This document shows, in pieces, positions 27,079 through 35,843 of a stretch of 60,352 nucleotides of DNA. A model generated the notes under the pieces. It made no database searches. It saw only the letters and a list, made by a program, of their open reading frames with translations, and was not told the origin of the DNA. Source of the stretch: CAMAUF01 sp046152925. Lineage in GTDB: Bacteria > Chloroflexota > Dehalococcoidia > Tepidiformales > Tepidiformaceae. Made by a program: the position numbers and the translations under genes. The stretch is taken from NCBI GenBank assembly GCA_046152925.1, contig JBJXFX010000133.1, positions 1-60,352 on the forward strand, read 5' to 3'. Numbering within the stretch: the first letter of the stretch is position 1; every line of letters begins with the position of its first letter.

Positions 27079-29118
27079 TTACCGGGCGTAGAGCCGCCCG
27101 TAAGTGAGCCAGTTCTCGACCACCCGCTCCACGTAGTCCCGTGTCTCCTCGAAATCTATCGCCGAGAGAAACCCAGCGAGACTCGGCCCCTCGCCGGCCC
27201 ACCGTGCCGCATTGCCCGGCCCAGCGTTGTAGGCCGCCAGCGCGACCACCGGAGACCCGAACCGGTCCAGCTGGACGCGCAGGTAGTAAGCGCCGAAGCG
27301 AAGGCTCGTGCCCGGATCGTCCAACTGTTCCACGTGAAACATCGTGTGCCCGAGCGCCTCCGCGATCGCGAACGCCGTGGGTGGGATCACCTGCGTCAGC
27401 CCCCGTGCCTCCGCCGGCGACACGGCCTGCCGGCCCCAAAGGCTCTCCTGGCGGACCAGCGCCGCCAACAGCAATGGAGAAACGCCGAACTCTGACGCCG
27501 CCGCGTTCAACTGTGCCAGGTACCCGAGCGGGAAGAGCAGCAACGGCTGTTCGGGACCAAACGCGTCCTGTCCGGGCCTCCCGGCAGCCAGCCGGGGCGC
27601 CAGATCCACCAGGCCGGCGGCGAGCGCGGCAGCCAGCGCTCCGCGACGCGCAGCCGGACCGCCGGTGGCATGCCGCTCCAGCGCAGTCCGCGCTTCGTCG
27701 CGCCATCCAACGGCAATGAGCCCCTCCGCCGCTGCCCCAGGCGGCGTGGACTCCTGCAGCGACCAATTCATGCGCTCCGTGGCCACCGGCCCCTGCCAAT
27801 GCCACTCCGGGAGCGCGCGCTGCCCAAGCTCCGCGCGGGCGAGCACGCCCGCGATCTCCCCTTCATGAAGCGCCGCGAACGTTGCTAGTGCCGGAGCGAC
27901 GTCCTCGCCGGCGGCCCGACGAGCGAGCAGCGCCCACAAACCTGCCTCGGCGTCCGACGGAGCCAACAAATCCCAGGTCGCAGCGGCCTCCGCAAACTCA
28001 CCGGCCCTGAATTGCCCTGTCCCCGCCCTGAACGCGGCCTCGCGCGCGAAGGAGCCGCCATTCGCGGCAATCTCGCGGTATCGACCGACCGCCGAACGGC
28101 CGTCGCCGACGTCCTCCATCGCTCTGGCTGCCCACCAGCGAGCCCGATGCCCGTAGGCGCTCTCCCCGGACACCGCGTCGTAGAGCGCCACCGCCTCGCC
28201 GTCCCGGCCCTGGTCGTCCACAGCAGCCGCGAGGAAGTAGTCGGTCGCGGCTGTCCGAGCCTCGGTCGTCCGCAACGCCGCCTCGGCCTCCGGCAGCCGG
28301 CCGTGGCGGTACAAAACAACGCCAGCGAGGGCCGGATCGCCCACGTACCGGCCGCCTTCAACCGCCTCCAGCGCTTCTCTCGACCGCGGAAACGTCGAAA
28401 GCAGCGCGACGACCCGCAGCCGGGCACCGTCGATGTCGCCGGATGCCTCCTGCAGACTCGCTAGCCGCGCATACACCCGCGGTGAGGGCTGCACGCCAGC
28501 GAGTTGCTCCAGCCACTGCCGCTCGCCGGCGACGTCGCCCCGCGCGCCCGCCGCCCGTGCGAGCTCTTCGAGGGCCTCCGCCTGGAACTCGCCGCCGTCG
28601 CTGGGACTTGCGGCAAGCTGTTGCCATACGGTCGCTGCTCGTTCCGCCTGGCCGCCGGTCGAGAGCGCGCGCGCGAGCCAGACGAGGCGAAGCGGTTCGA
28701 GCGGCTCGCTCTCACTTGCGTCGAGATGGGCGATCGCCTCCACTGGCAGGCCCGCAAGAAGCAGCTCAGCGCCGAATGCGAGGGTCTCCGGGGGAGTCAA
28801 AGGCCCCTGTAACGCGCGAAACGCCTCGAGCCGGCCGGGATCGCCCCGGTTCGTCGCCGCAAGGAGTGCTCGTGCCGCCTGATCCCCATCTGAGACAGGC
28901 CGCGGAGACCGAGTGGCGGTGCCGAGCGACGTCCCCGTGCTCGAAGGCGTCGCGCTGCCCGAAGGGGAAGACGCAGTCGCCGTAACCGTGGTCTCCGCGT
29001 CGCCCGGGAGCGTTGGGGCCACGGGACGCGGTGAGGACCCGCCGCAGCCGAAGACCGCCGCACACCAACCAAGGCATCCGACGACAAGCGCGGCGCGTGG
29101 GTCCCACGTCCGGGTCAT
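27079..29118 (-). CDS. Slt-type soluble/lipid-anchored lytic transglycosylase
   Basis: 679 residues. Cleaves peptidoglycan glycan strands with 1,6-anhydro product. A signal sequence ends in a lipobox-like VFGC (Cys25), then a Ser/Thr-rich linker, a long alpha-superhelical TPR-like region (about 75-510), and a C-terminal SLT domain with catalytic Glu558 (LVRQESLWG), SPAEARGLTQVIPPTA and ALAAYNAGPGNAARW. The architecture is that of Slt70. TAGAGT lies 9 nt before the ATG. A parS-like site is embedded in the codons for MFHVEQLDD near the end of the gene. Confidence 0.9.
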   Translation of the reverse strand: MTRTWDPRAALVVGCLGWCAAVFGCGGSSPRPVAPTLPGDAETTVTATASSPSGSATPSSTGTSLGTATRSPRPVSDGDQAARALLAATNRGDPGRLEAFRALQGPLTPPETLAFGAELLLAGLPVEAIAHLDASESEPLEPLRLVWLARALSTGGQAERAATVWQQLAASPSDGGEFQAEALEELARAAGARGDVAGERQWLEQLAGVQPSPRVYARLASLQEASGDIDGARLRVVALLSTFPRSREALEAVEGGRYVGDPALAGVVLYRHGRLPEAEAALRTTEARTAATDYFLAAAVDDQGRDGEAVALYDAVSGESAYGHRARWWAARAMEDVGDGRSAVGRYREIAANGGSFAREAAFRAGTGQFRAGEFAEAAATWDLLAPSDAEAGLWALLARRAAGEDVAPALATFAALHEGEIAGVLARAELGQRALPEWHWQGPVATERMNWSLQESTPPGAAAEGLIAVGWRDEARTALERHATGGPAARRGALAAALAAGLVDLAPRLAAGRPGQDAFGPEQPLLLFPLGYLAQLNAAASEFGVSPLLLAALVRQESLWGRQAVSPAEARGLTQVIPPTAFAIAEALGHTMFHVEQLDDPGTSLRFGAYYLRVQLDRFGSPVVALAAYNAGPGNAARWAGEGPSLAGFLSAIDFEETRDYVERVVENWLTYGRLYAR
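27326..27341. promoter_or_regulatory. parS-like site within the lytic transglycosylase gene
   Basis: TGTTCCACGTGAAACA, one mismatch from the consensus and a variant known among natural parS sites. It lies 1.0 kb from the perfect site at 26307. Confidence 0.85.
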
Positions 29119-29176
29119 CTCCGTCCGACTCTACGAGCCCAGCGGAGGCGATTCAACGACAAACTGGGCCTGAAGG

Positions 29177-30475
29177 TCAGGGCCTCTTTGCCAAGAGCGG
29201 GCAACGCTCACAATAAACCTGCTCGTAAGCGCAGCTCAGGCGGCGGCAGCCAACCGGCCGCCCGCTCGCCGCGATCGCGATCCGTCCGAGCCGTGGCTTG
29301 CCTGTGGCCTTGATGAACACGGCGGCGCCTGGTCCGAGGTCCCGCGGGAGCGCGGCCCGCGCCGCAACCACGTCCGACGCGTACGTCAGCCGACCGGCAT
29401 CCATGCCTGCCTCCGCAAAGGCGTTTGCGTAGGCCCCTTGGACTTCCGGTGCTCCCACGACGACGACGGCCTCCGCGAGGGCCGCGACTTCCGACGCCGT
29501 GCGCCGGTAATACCCCTCGTCGCCAACGGGGTCGGGGTCGAGCGCGCCGAGCACGAACGTCCGCCGTATCGGCGCGCCGAGCTGACGAGCGAAGTCGAGA
29601 AAGACCGCCATACCCTCGGGTGGCGCCTTCGCCTCGTCGACGATCGCGACCGCGCCATTGGCGAGCGTGTACGGCTGCAGCCGCCTCAAGGTCGGGCGCA
29701 GCGTCTCCAACCGGTTGGAGGCGAGCGCGAGCGGGACGCCTTCGAGGTCGGCGACGGCGAGCGCCGCGAGGACGGCCTGAACACCGCCGATTCCGAAGAG
29801 CCGCGACCGGACGAGAAACGGCTCGCCACGACGCGAAACGCCCTCCACTACCGTGCCGTTGGGCCAATCGAGACGGACGGATGTCGCCCGCAGGCCGGCC
29901 CCGGGCGCCGTGCCGAACGTCGCCACGGGCGCGCGCGTCTCGCCCGCCATCGCGGCGACGACGGCATCGTCCGCGTTCAGGACAAGTCGTCCCGATGGGG
30001 AGAGCAGGCGCGCGACCGACGCCTTTTCCTCGCGAAGCGCATCAACGGAGGCAAACGCGCGATGGTGCTCGGTGCCGAACGACGTAATCACGGCCACGTG
30101 AGGCACAAATTGCCTCATCTTGCGACCCAGAGACCCTGGGCCGGAGGCTCCGAGCTCCACCACCGCATGGCGGGCCCAAGGGCTTTGGCAGAGGATCCCC
30201 CAGGCAGTCGAGGCCATCATGTTGCGGCTAGCTTCGGCGAAGTCGGACTCCGGCAAACCCAGGGCGCACCGGACCGCCCGCACCGTGGTCGTCTTGCCTT
30301 GCGAACCGGTCACCGCGATGAGCCGCTGACGCCTGGCTACGCTAGCCCGGCGGAGCGCGACGAGCCCCAGCGTCAGTGGCGCGCCCCGGCGCAGGAGCAG
30401 CCGCTCCGCGCGGATCCGAAGTGCCAGGCCCCGCTCCGTCCAAGAGACTCGCTCATCCGGCACTCGCGCCTCCAT
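29177..30475 (-). CDS. Mur-ligase-family enzyme with C-terminal Cys cluster
   Basis: 432 residues. The ATP-dependent ligase core shows a P-loop VTGSQGKTT (55-63), VVELGASGPGS, ITSFGTEHHRAF (the motif that positions Mg), VLNADDAVV, and the C-terminal VIVDEAKAPPEGM and VLGALDPDP. MurF- or MurT/CapB-like; the substrate is not clear. The protein ends with Cys410-x4-Cys415-x6-Cys422-x2-Cys425, a potential zinc or iron-sulfur site that ordinary MurC-F lack. Divergent from alr, so an envelope role is likely. The ATG at 30475 is the first that keeps the native N-terminus without entering alr. Confidence 0.8.
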   Translation of the reverse strand: MEARVPDERVSWTERGLALRIRAERLLLRRGAPLTLGLVALRRASVARRQRLIAVTGSQGKTTTVRAVRCALGLPESDFAEASRNMMASTAWGILCQSPWARHAVVELGASGPGSLGRKMRQFVPHVAVITSFGTEHHRAFASVDALREEKASVARLLSPSGRLVLNADDAVVAAMAGETRAPVATFGTAPGAGLRATSVRLDWPNGTVVEGVSRRGEPFLVRSRLFGIGGVQAVLAALAVADLEGVPLALASNRLETLRPTLRRLQPYTLANGAVAIVDEAKAPPEGMAVFLDFARQLGAPIRRTFVLGALDPDPVGDEGYYRRTASEVAALAEAVVVVGAPEVQGAYANAFAEAGMDAGRLTYASDVVAARAALPRDLGPGAAVFIKATGKPRLGRIAIAASGRPVGCRRLSCAYEQVYCERCPLLAKRP

Positions 30476-30569
30476 GGGCCGCGCGTTGCACCACCGCGCG
30501 CCCCAACTGATGCTAGAGCCCAGTGCACCCGCCTGCCAGCAAGAACGTCGCGCCCTTTGGCGAGCCCTC

Positions 30570-31769
30570 GTGACCACGACCGGCGCAGCGACTCCGCCTC
30601 CCAGCGGGCACGGCCTGGCGCTCGCGGAGGTCACCCGCCGTCTCAACGCGTGGCTCCAAATCGACCTCGACGCGCTCGAAGCGAACGCGCGGCGTCTCGC
30701 TGCGGCAGTGGCCCCGGCGGAAGTGATTGCTGTGGTCAAAGCGAACGCCTACGGGGCGGGGATCGAGGGCGTCGCACCAGCGCTTGCCGCCGCCGGAGTA
30801 CCCGCTTTCGCGGTCGTCTGGGTCGAAGAGGGCCTCGCGCTTCGCCGCATCCTGCCACACCACCGAATCCTCGTCCTCGGGCACACCCACCCAGAACTCG
30901 CGGCTGAGGCGGTCGCGGCGAACCTCACGCTCAGCGTCGACTCCCTCGAACTCGCCCGCGCCATTTCCTGCGCTTCGGCCGCCTCGGAGCAGCCCACGCC
31001 GGTGCACATCCATATCGATAGCGGCCTCCACCGCGATGGCTTGGCGCCGAGCGATGCGCTTGCCCTCGCGCAAGCGATCGCGGAGCTCCCGGGCATCGCG
31101 CTTGAAGGGCTGAGCACCCACATGGCGAACGCCGACGAGCTCGACGACAGCTTCAGCAGCGACCAGGCGGCCGCCTTCGCCCAGGTCTGCGACGCGCTTA
31201 CCACCGCCGCATACGTGCATGCCGCGAACTCGGCGACGGCCCTCCGACGGCCGGGGCTGCGGCTGTCTGGGGTGCGGATCGGCCTCGCGATGCACGGAAT
31301 CCTGCCCGAAAACACCGATTTAGACGGGCTCCGCCCGATCCTCTCTGTTCATGCCCGGCTCGCGAGGGTCTCGCGCATCAGAGCTGGAGAAGGCGTGAGC
31401 TACGGCCTCACCTGGCGGGCGTCCGGACCGGCCGAGGTTGGCTTGGTGCCGGTAGGCTACGCCGACGGCTGGAAGCGCGCCCTCAGCCGTGGCGGCGCCG
31501 TCCTGGTCGGCGGGCGCCCTGCACCCGTCATTGGCCGGATCATGATGGATCAGTTCGTCGTCGACGTGACGGGCCTCAAGGCCGCCGCTGCCGACGAAGT
31601 GGTCCTCCTGGGCCCCCAAGGCGACGACCGCATCGACGCCTGGTCAGTCGCCGAGACGGCCGGCACCATCGCCTGGGATATCACTGCCTCGCTCACATCG
31701 CGTCTCGCACGCGTTTACCACCGGGGCGGCATCGTCGAGCGCGTGGTGCGCGGCAGCCACGCGACCTAG
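30570..31769 (+). CDS. alr: Alanine racemase
   Basis: 399 residues from GTG 30570. PLP enzyme making D-alanine for peptidoglycan. AWLQIDLDALEANARRL opens the barrel; the PLP Lys57 is in AVVKANAYGAG, and the second catalytic base Tyr278 is in GEGVSYGLTW. GYADGWKRALS and GRIMMDQFVVDVT are also family-typical. About 26 residues precede the normal start, so the true start is not certain; the upstream in-frame ATG at 30474 would overlap the divergent ligase gene. It converges on the MBL-fold gene with 11 nt between. Confidence 0.93.
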   Translation: MTTTGAATPPPSGHGLALAEVTRRLNAWLQIDLDALEANARRLAAAVAPAEVIAVVKANAYGAGIEGVAPALAAAGVPAFAVVWVEEGLALRRILPHHRILVLGHTHPELAAEAVAANLTLSVDSLELARAISCASAASEQPTPVHIHIDSGLHRDGLAPSDALALAQAIAELPGIALEGLSTHMANADELDDSFSSDQAAAFAQVCDALTTAAYVHAANSATALRRPGLRLSGVRIGLAMHGILPENTDLDGLRPILSVHARLARVSRIRAGEGVSYGLTWRASGPAEVGLVPVGYADGWKRALSRGGAVLVGGRPAPVIGRIMMDQFVVDVTGLKAAAADEVVLLGPQGDDRIDAWSVAETAGTIAWDITASLTSRLARVYHRGGIVERVVRGSHAT

Positions 31770-31780
31770 CGACCTGGCTC

Positions 31781-32617
31781 CTACAGGAAGACGGTATCGC
31801 CTTCGGCAGCCGCCTCCACGTCCATGCCCGATGGCGCCAACGTTCGCGCGCGCGCTGCGATCGCCGCCACCTCGTGGTCGCTGTGGGCTGGGTCGTGATG
31901 GAACAGGGCGAGTCGCTTGGCGCCCGCCAGGCCTGCAAAAGCGACGGTCTGCGTTGTCGAACTGTGTCCCCATCCGACGTGGCGGTGGTATTCTTCGTCC
32001 GTATACTGGGCGTCGTGAATCAAGAGATCCACGCCATCGGCGAGCTGCGCTCCGGAGACCCATGCCGGGTCTGCGTCGACCTCCCCCCGGCCCAGCGCCG
32101 GCTCGTGATCCGGCAGATAAGCGAGCGACTTCGCACCTTCGCTGATCCGAAACCCGATGGTCGAACCGGGGTGAATGATCTGTGCCGCCCGCACCTGAAA
32201 GCCGCCAATGTCGACTTCATCGTCGAGAAAGCTGTGTACCGCGACCACGCCCGGAAGGTCTCGAAGCCCCACCGGGAAGAGCGGATTCGACAGGTAGCGG
32301 CTCAGGCGCTCGTGCAAGTGCTCGTGTGGTGATGGCGGTCCCCAGATGTGGATCGCCGCACCGGGCCGGAAAAACGGCCCGAAGAATCCCAGTCCCTGTA
32401 TGTGATCCATGTGGAGATGGGTGAGGAGGATGTGAATTTCGGTCACATCCGGCCCAACTGTCCGGCCGAGCGGCCGGATCCCGGTCCCCGCATCGAGGAT
32501 GAGCATCTGGCCGGAGTCGCCCCGCACTTCGACACAGGCCGTGTTTCCGCCGAACCTGACCGTCGTCGGCCCAGGCGTCGCCAGGGAACCGCGCGTCCCC
32601 CAGTAGCGAACTCTCAC
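31781..32617 (-). CDS. MBL-fold metallohydrolase
   Basis: 278 residues. Metallo-beta-lactamase fold with THLHMDHIQGLGFFGP giving His67, His69, Asp71 and His72, a later His in HPGSTIGFR, DLLIHDAQY and LFHHDPAHSD; together the usual two-metal site. It resembles the phosphodiesterase-like hydrolases that open with RYWGTRGSLATPGP, often linked with signalling domains. Start is GTG 32617, overlapping the PAS gene stop by 4 nt (GTGA), so the two proteins are made together. Confidence 0.87.
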   Translation of the reverse strand: MRVRYWGTRGSLATPGPTTVRFGGNTACVEVRGDSGQMLILDAGTGIRPLGRTVGPDVTEIHILLTHLHMDHIQGLGFFGPFFRPGAAIHIWGPPSPHEHLHERLSRYLSNPLFPVGLRDLPGVVAVHSFLDDEVDIGGFQVRAAQIIHPGSTIGFRISEGAKSLAYLPDHEPALGRGEVDADPAWVSGAQLADGVDLLIHDAQYTDEEYHRHVGWGHSSTTQTVAFAGLAGAKRLALFHHDPAHSDHEVAAIAARARTLAPSGMDVEAAAEGDTVFL

Positions 32618-33006
32618 GATGAGACCCGTTCCCAGAACATCGCCACAACACCCATTGCGACCCCCCGGTGGCCGACCAGCGGAAACGCCGTCACCTCGAT
32701 CGGATGGTAGCGGCCGTCCACGCCGTTGAAGCCCATCTCACGGTGCAGCGGGTGCACCATGGCCGCCCGGAAGGCGAGCACAAGCTCCTCCGGGGGCAAC
32801 GGATCTCCATTCTCTAATATCATGTGGAACGTCTCGGCCATGTCCGCAATGTGCAACGGGTTCGACTCGTGAAAGCGCCTCCCGAGGATGCGCTCGGCGG
32901 CCTCGTTGAAGAAGACCAACTCGCCTTCGGGGTCCAAGAGCCAGACGGGCAGGGCAAGCGACGTCGCGAGCTGGCGAAACAGGATCATCTCGATCGGCTG
33001 GGCCAT
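32614..33006 (-). CDS. Single PAS-domain protein
   Basis: 130 residues forming one PAS domain and little else: LALPVWLLDPEGELVFFNEAAERILG is the typical opening strand-turn-helix. The VDGRYHPIEVTAFPLV strand pair closes the fold. No kinase, GGDEF or DNA-binding part is attached. The coupled MBL-fold gene suggests that the PAS domain senses a ligand or partner and controls the hydrolase; that is inference. The ATG at 33006 follows a GGAGG by 4 nt and a TAGACT by 9 nt. Confidence 0.85.
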   Translation of the reverse strand: MAQPIEMILFRQLATSLALPVWLLDPEGELVFFNEAAERILGRRFHESNPLHIADMAETFHMILENGDPLPPEELVLAFRAAMVHPLHREMGFNGVDGRYHPIEVTAFPLVGHRGVAMGVVAMFWERVSS

Positions 33007-33090
33007 AACGCCTCCAGTCTAACGGACGCTGACTTCGCCGTAGCGAGAAGCTCCGCCCAGGGCTCCCCGCCAGCTTGCCGTCGCCGGACC

Positions 33091-33864
33091 TCAGCGGGCC
33101 CGGCTCCCGCCATCCACTGGAAACACGCCGCCGGTCACGAACTTCGCGTCGTCGGAGCAGAGGAAGGCGGTGAACGCCGCGATCTCGTCCGCCTCGGCAT
33201 ACCGGCCCATCGGGATGTTCGCGGCCGCCAGCCGGTGGACCGCCTCCGGGTCGTCGGGGTTCATCCCGCGCTCCAGGCTCCGCATCATCCGCGTTTCCAC
33301 TGGCGAGGGGCAAACCGCGTTCACCCGGATGTTCTCGCGCGCCCATTCGAGCGCGCCGCTCTTGGTCATGCCGATGACGGCGTGTTTGCTCGCGCCGTAC
33401 GCGATGATATTGGGCGTGCCACTCAGCCCGGCGACCGACGCCGTGTTCACGATCGAGCCGCCGCCCGTCTTCCGCATCGCTGGGACCACGTACTTCATGC
33501 CGAGCCAGACGCCCTTCACGTTAATCGCGAGGACCTTGTCGAAGATCTCCTCGGGGTATTCCGTGCTGGGCCCGACCCAGCCTTCGATCCCGGCGTTGTT
33601 GAAGAACGCGTCGATCCGGCCGAAAGCAACGAGTACCTGCTCTACATAATGCTCTACCTGGCGAGGCTGGGAAACGTCCGCGGGCACCGCCAGCGCCCGC
33701 GCGCCCTCGGCTTCGATCGCCTTTACGACGTCCCCCAAGGGCGCCGATGCCAGGTCGACCGCGACGACATTCGCCCCCTCTTGGGCGAACCGCCGGCAGG
33801 CGGCGATGCCGATCCCGCCCGCGGCCCCAGTGACCACCGCGACCTTGCCTTCGAATCGACGCAT
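33091..33864 (-). CDS. Classical SDR-family oxidoreductase
   Basis: 257 residues. All classical SDR motifs are intact: TGAAGGIG, NNAG (FFNNAGIEG), Ser in VNTASVAG, and YGASK with the catalytic Lys, in contrast to the two SDRs at 1.1-3.0 kb. An Asp after the second beta strand (AVDLAS) suggests NAD rather than NADP. Closest to 3-oxoacyl-ACP reductase/glucose dehydrogenase-like enzymes; substrate unknown. The ATG at 33864 is chosen over the GTG at 33870 because GGAGG lies 7 nt upstream of it. Confidence 0.9.
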   Translation of the reverse strand: MRRFEGKVAVVTGAAGGIGIAACRRFAQEGANVVAVDLASAPLGDVVKAIEAEGARALAVPADVSQPRQVEHYVEQVLVAFGRIDAFFNNAGIEGWVGPSTEYPEEIFDKVLAINVKGVWLGMKYVVPAMRKTGGGSIVNTASVAGLSGTPNIIAYGASKHAVIGMTKSGALEWARENIRVNAVCPSPVETRMMRSLERGMNPDDPEAVHRLAAANIPMGRYAEADEIAAFTAFLCSDDAKFVTGGVFPVDGGSRAR

Positions 33865-33942
33865 CTCCACACCTCCAGAGGTGCGCGTACGCTAGCCGAC
33901 GAGGTGCACTGGGATCCACTTCCAGGAAACACGCGACATAAC

Positions 33943-34944
33943 CTAAAGATCCCGGACCTGCGGGATGACCTTTTCGGCGAACAACTGCGCAGAGCGAGCT
34001 GCCATCTCGACGGGGACGCCAGGCCAGATGGTCCAGTAGTAATGGCGCTCGAACGGAGCCACCGCGTGCGCCCGCCGGAGGTCAGCGGCCACTTGGTCCG
34101 GCGTCCCGACGAGGTAAAGCCCGCGCGATTCAAGGTCAGCGAAGTCCTTCGGCGGGTCGCCAAACGCGGGCTGCCCGGCCGCCTTGAACCAGCTGGCATA
34201 GTTCTGGAGCTGGTAGAGCGCGTGGGGACGGAGCTTGGCCCAATCGCGTTCCGGGTCTTCGCTCGTGAAGATCCAGCGCCCGCCTGAGGCGATCCGCGGG
34301 TGCTCCCAGTCCTTGCCATACTCCTTCAGCGCATCGACGTACTGCTGCCGGCCGGCCGGGCCGCCGCCGAGCAAGCCGTCGCCAAGTCGCGCCGCCCGCC
34401 GGATGGCCTCGCCCGTCGTCGCGCCGAACCAGATCGGGATGTCACCACGTGGCGGCTTTGGCGTGCAGCGGACGTTTTCGAACTGAAAGTGGCGCCCAGA
34501 GAACGAAAACTGCTCCTCGGTCCAGCACTTCCGCATGATCGTGACGGCCTCTTCCGTGATGCTGCCGCGGTGCCGCCGGTCGATGCCGAAGGTCGCGAAT
34601 TCCTCCAGGCGGTAGCCGACCGCCGGGCCGAAGATGAACCGGCCATCGCAGAGGTTATCGACCACGGCGCAGTCCTCGGCGAGGCGGATCGGGTGGTGGA
34701 ACGGCATCAGGAGGATGTTCGTGCCGATCGTCACCCGCTTCGTCCGCATCGCGACGGCGGCCGCCATCGGCACGAGCGAAGGCAGGTAGCCGTCGTCGAT
34801 GAAGTGGTGTTCCGAAAGCCAAATGTCGTCATAGCCCCAGCCCTCGGCCGCCGCGATCAGGTCGAGCGTCTCGGCGTAGAGGTCGGGCGTCCTTCGGCCG
34901 GAATCCTTGGGGTTGCGGAAGTCGAACCAGAGGCCAAATCGCAT
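33943..34944 (-). CDS. LLM-class F420/FMN-dependent oxidoreductase
   Basis: 333 residues, luciferase-like TIM barrel. Seen: LWFDFRNPKDSG, DDIWLSEHHFIDDGYLPSL with the conserved His pair, KRVTIGTNILLMPFHHPIRLAEDCAVVDNL, and GYRLEEFATFGI. Members use reduced F420 or FMN; which one cannot be decided here. It is a paralogue of the gene at 41192, with the same DDxYLPS and DNL..GR core. TAGGCT lies exactly 6 nt before the ATG, so the mRNA is probably leaderless. Confidence 0.88.
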   Translation of the reverse strand: MRFGLWFDFRNPKDSGRRTPDLYAETLDLIAAAEGWGYDDIWLSEHHFIDDGYLPSLVPMAAAVAMRTKRVTIGTNILLMPFHHPIRLAEDCAVVDNLCDGRFIFGPAVGYRLEEFATFGIDRRHRGSITEEAVTIMRKCWTEEQFSFSGRHFQFENVRCTPKPPRGDIPIWFGATTGEAIRRAARLGDGLLGGGPAGRQQYVDALKEYGKDWEHPRIASGGRWIFTSEDPERDWAKLRPHALYQLQNYASWFKAAGQPAFGDPPKDFADLESRGLYLVGTPDQVAADLRRAHAVAPFERHYYWTIWPGVPVEMAARSAQLFAEKVIPQVRDL

Positions 34945-34950
34945 GGGGGA

Positions 34951-34956
34951 AGCCTA
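34951..34956 (-). promoter_or_regulatory. -10 hexamer of the LLM oxidoreductase gene
   Basis: TAGGCT, 6 nt before the ATG at 34944; leaderless geometry. Confidence 0.6.
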
Positions 34957-35240
34957 CCGGCTGCCATCTGCGCTGTCTCGCTTGCTCGGCGCCGCGAGAT
35001 TGGCAGCGCGCCCGGCGGACGAACGAGCATCGAACCCGTGTTGGCATAGGCCCATGGTCCCCCGAAGGCGATTGGTCATAAAATTGGAGACATAAAACAC
35101 CCTCTCCCGCGAAGTCGGGAGCAGGGGCGGGGGTGAGGGCCCAACGCGTCTCATCGCTCCCCGTTTCCACTGGGAGGCACTTCTCACCCCGCGAAACAGG
35201 CGTCCACAATCTTGAGCGGAATCCGCGCTCGGCGCAGTGC
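34957..35240. other. Intergenic region with a REP-like hairpin
   Basis: About 285 bp with no convincing gene. It contains an AT-richer patch near 35079-35099 with the direct repeat CATAAAA-N7-CATAAAA, and a REP-like hairpin at 35098-35140. No terminator with a clear T run is visible. Confidence 0.5.
35098..35140. repeat. REP-like GC hairpin element
   Basis: Stem CTCCCG (35104-35109), 6-nt loop, CGGGAG (35116-35121), flanked by CACCCT and GGGGGTGAGGG. This CCCTCTCCC/GGGTGAGGG style element recurs between genes in many genomes; only one copy is seen here. Confidence 0.5.
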
Positions 35241-35798
35241 TTACCGCGGCGTCAGCTGCCAACGGGCGACGCCGCCCGCCGCGGCCCCATCGAGCTCGAC
35301 GGAGAGCGTCATGTCGGCCACGCCCTTCTCGAAGGTCGCCATCATCACCCGCGTCCGGTTCGGCGAGGCCGATCGCACCAAGTCGGATGCGTCGGCCCGA
35401 ATCACGGCCGAACCGCGGTACTGCAGCTTGACCTCGTAGGAGCCGGGCGGGCCTGAGAACGTCATCTGTGCGACCACGCGCCAACCAGAGCCCCGCAGCT
35501 CCGGGAGGGGCTCCCGCGTGAAACTCAGGTCGAGGGCTGGGAGTTCGGAGCCGCTGACGAGGTCGGTCTTATCGCCTTCGAGCCGAAAAAACGCCAAACG
35601 CCAGGGGGCTTCGCCCTGGATCGGCGCAACCGTGATGCGCTCGGCCTCTCGGGCGGCGGTGGCACGCGCTCCCGCCGTCGCCTGCCTCGGCGGCCGATCT
35701 GGGTCGGGCTGCGTATCGGCCAGCGCGAACGAAAGGCCGATCCCCGCGGCGACGGCGAGCGCGGCAAGCGCGATGAACTCCCGGAAACCCAACAGCAT
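35241..35798 (-). CDS. Membrane-anchored hypothetical protein
   Basis: 185 residues. One N-terminal hydrophobic segment (EFIALAALAVAAGIGLSFAL) anchors or exports it; a Pro/Arg/Ala-rich spacer follows, then a predicted beta-rich domain (GWRVVAQMTFSGPPGSYEVK; VADMTLSVELDG). I do not recognise the family. A GATACT stands 7 nt before the ATG, overlapping a GGGAGG that is too close to the start to be an ordinary Shine-Dalgarno. It follows the Fpg-type gene by 45 nt on the same strand. Confidence 0.6.
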   Translation of the reverse strand: MLLGFREFIALAALAVAAGIGLSFALADTQPDPDRPPRQATAGARATAAREAERITVAPIQGEAPWRLAFFRLEGDKTDLVSGSELPALDLSFTREPLPELRGSGWRVVAQMTFSGPPGSYEVKLQYRGSAVIRADASDLVRSASPNRTRVMMATFEKGVADMTLSVELDGAAAGGVARWQLTPR

Positions 35799-35843
35799 CC
35801 TCCCGAGTATCGGGGCCGCGGGCCGGCCCAGCCACTGGCGCCT

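Noticed and set aside
32824..34287. 487-codon plus-strand frame across the PAS, SDR and LLM genes
   Set aside because: Spans three well-supported minus-strand genes and has no recognisable motif.
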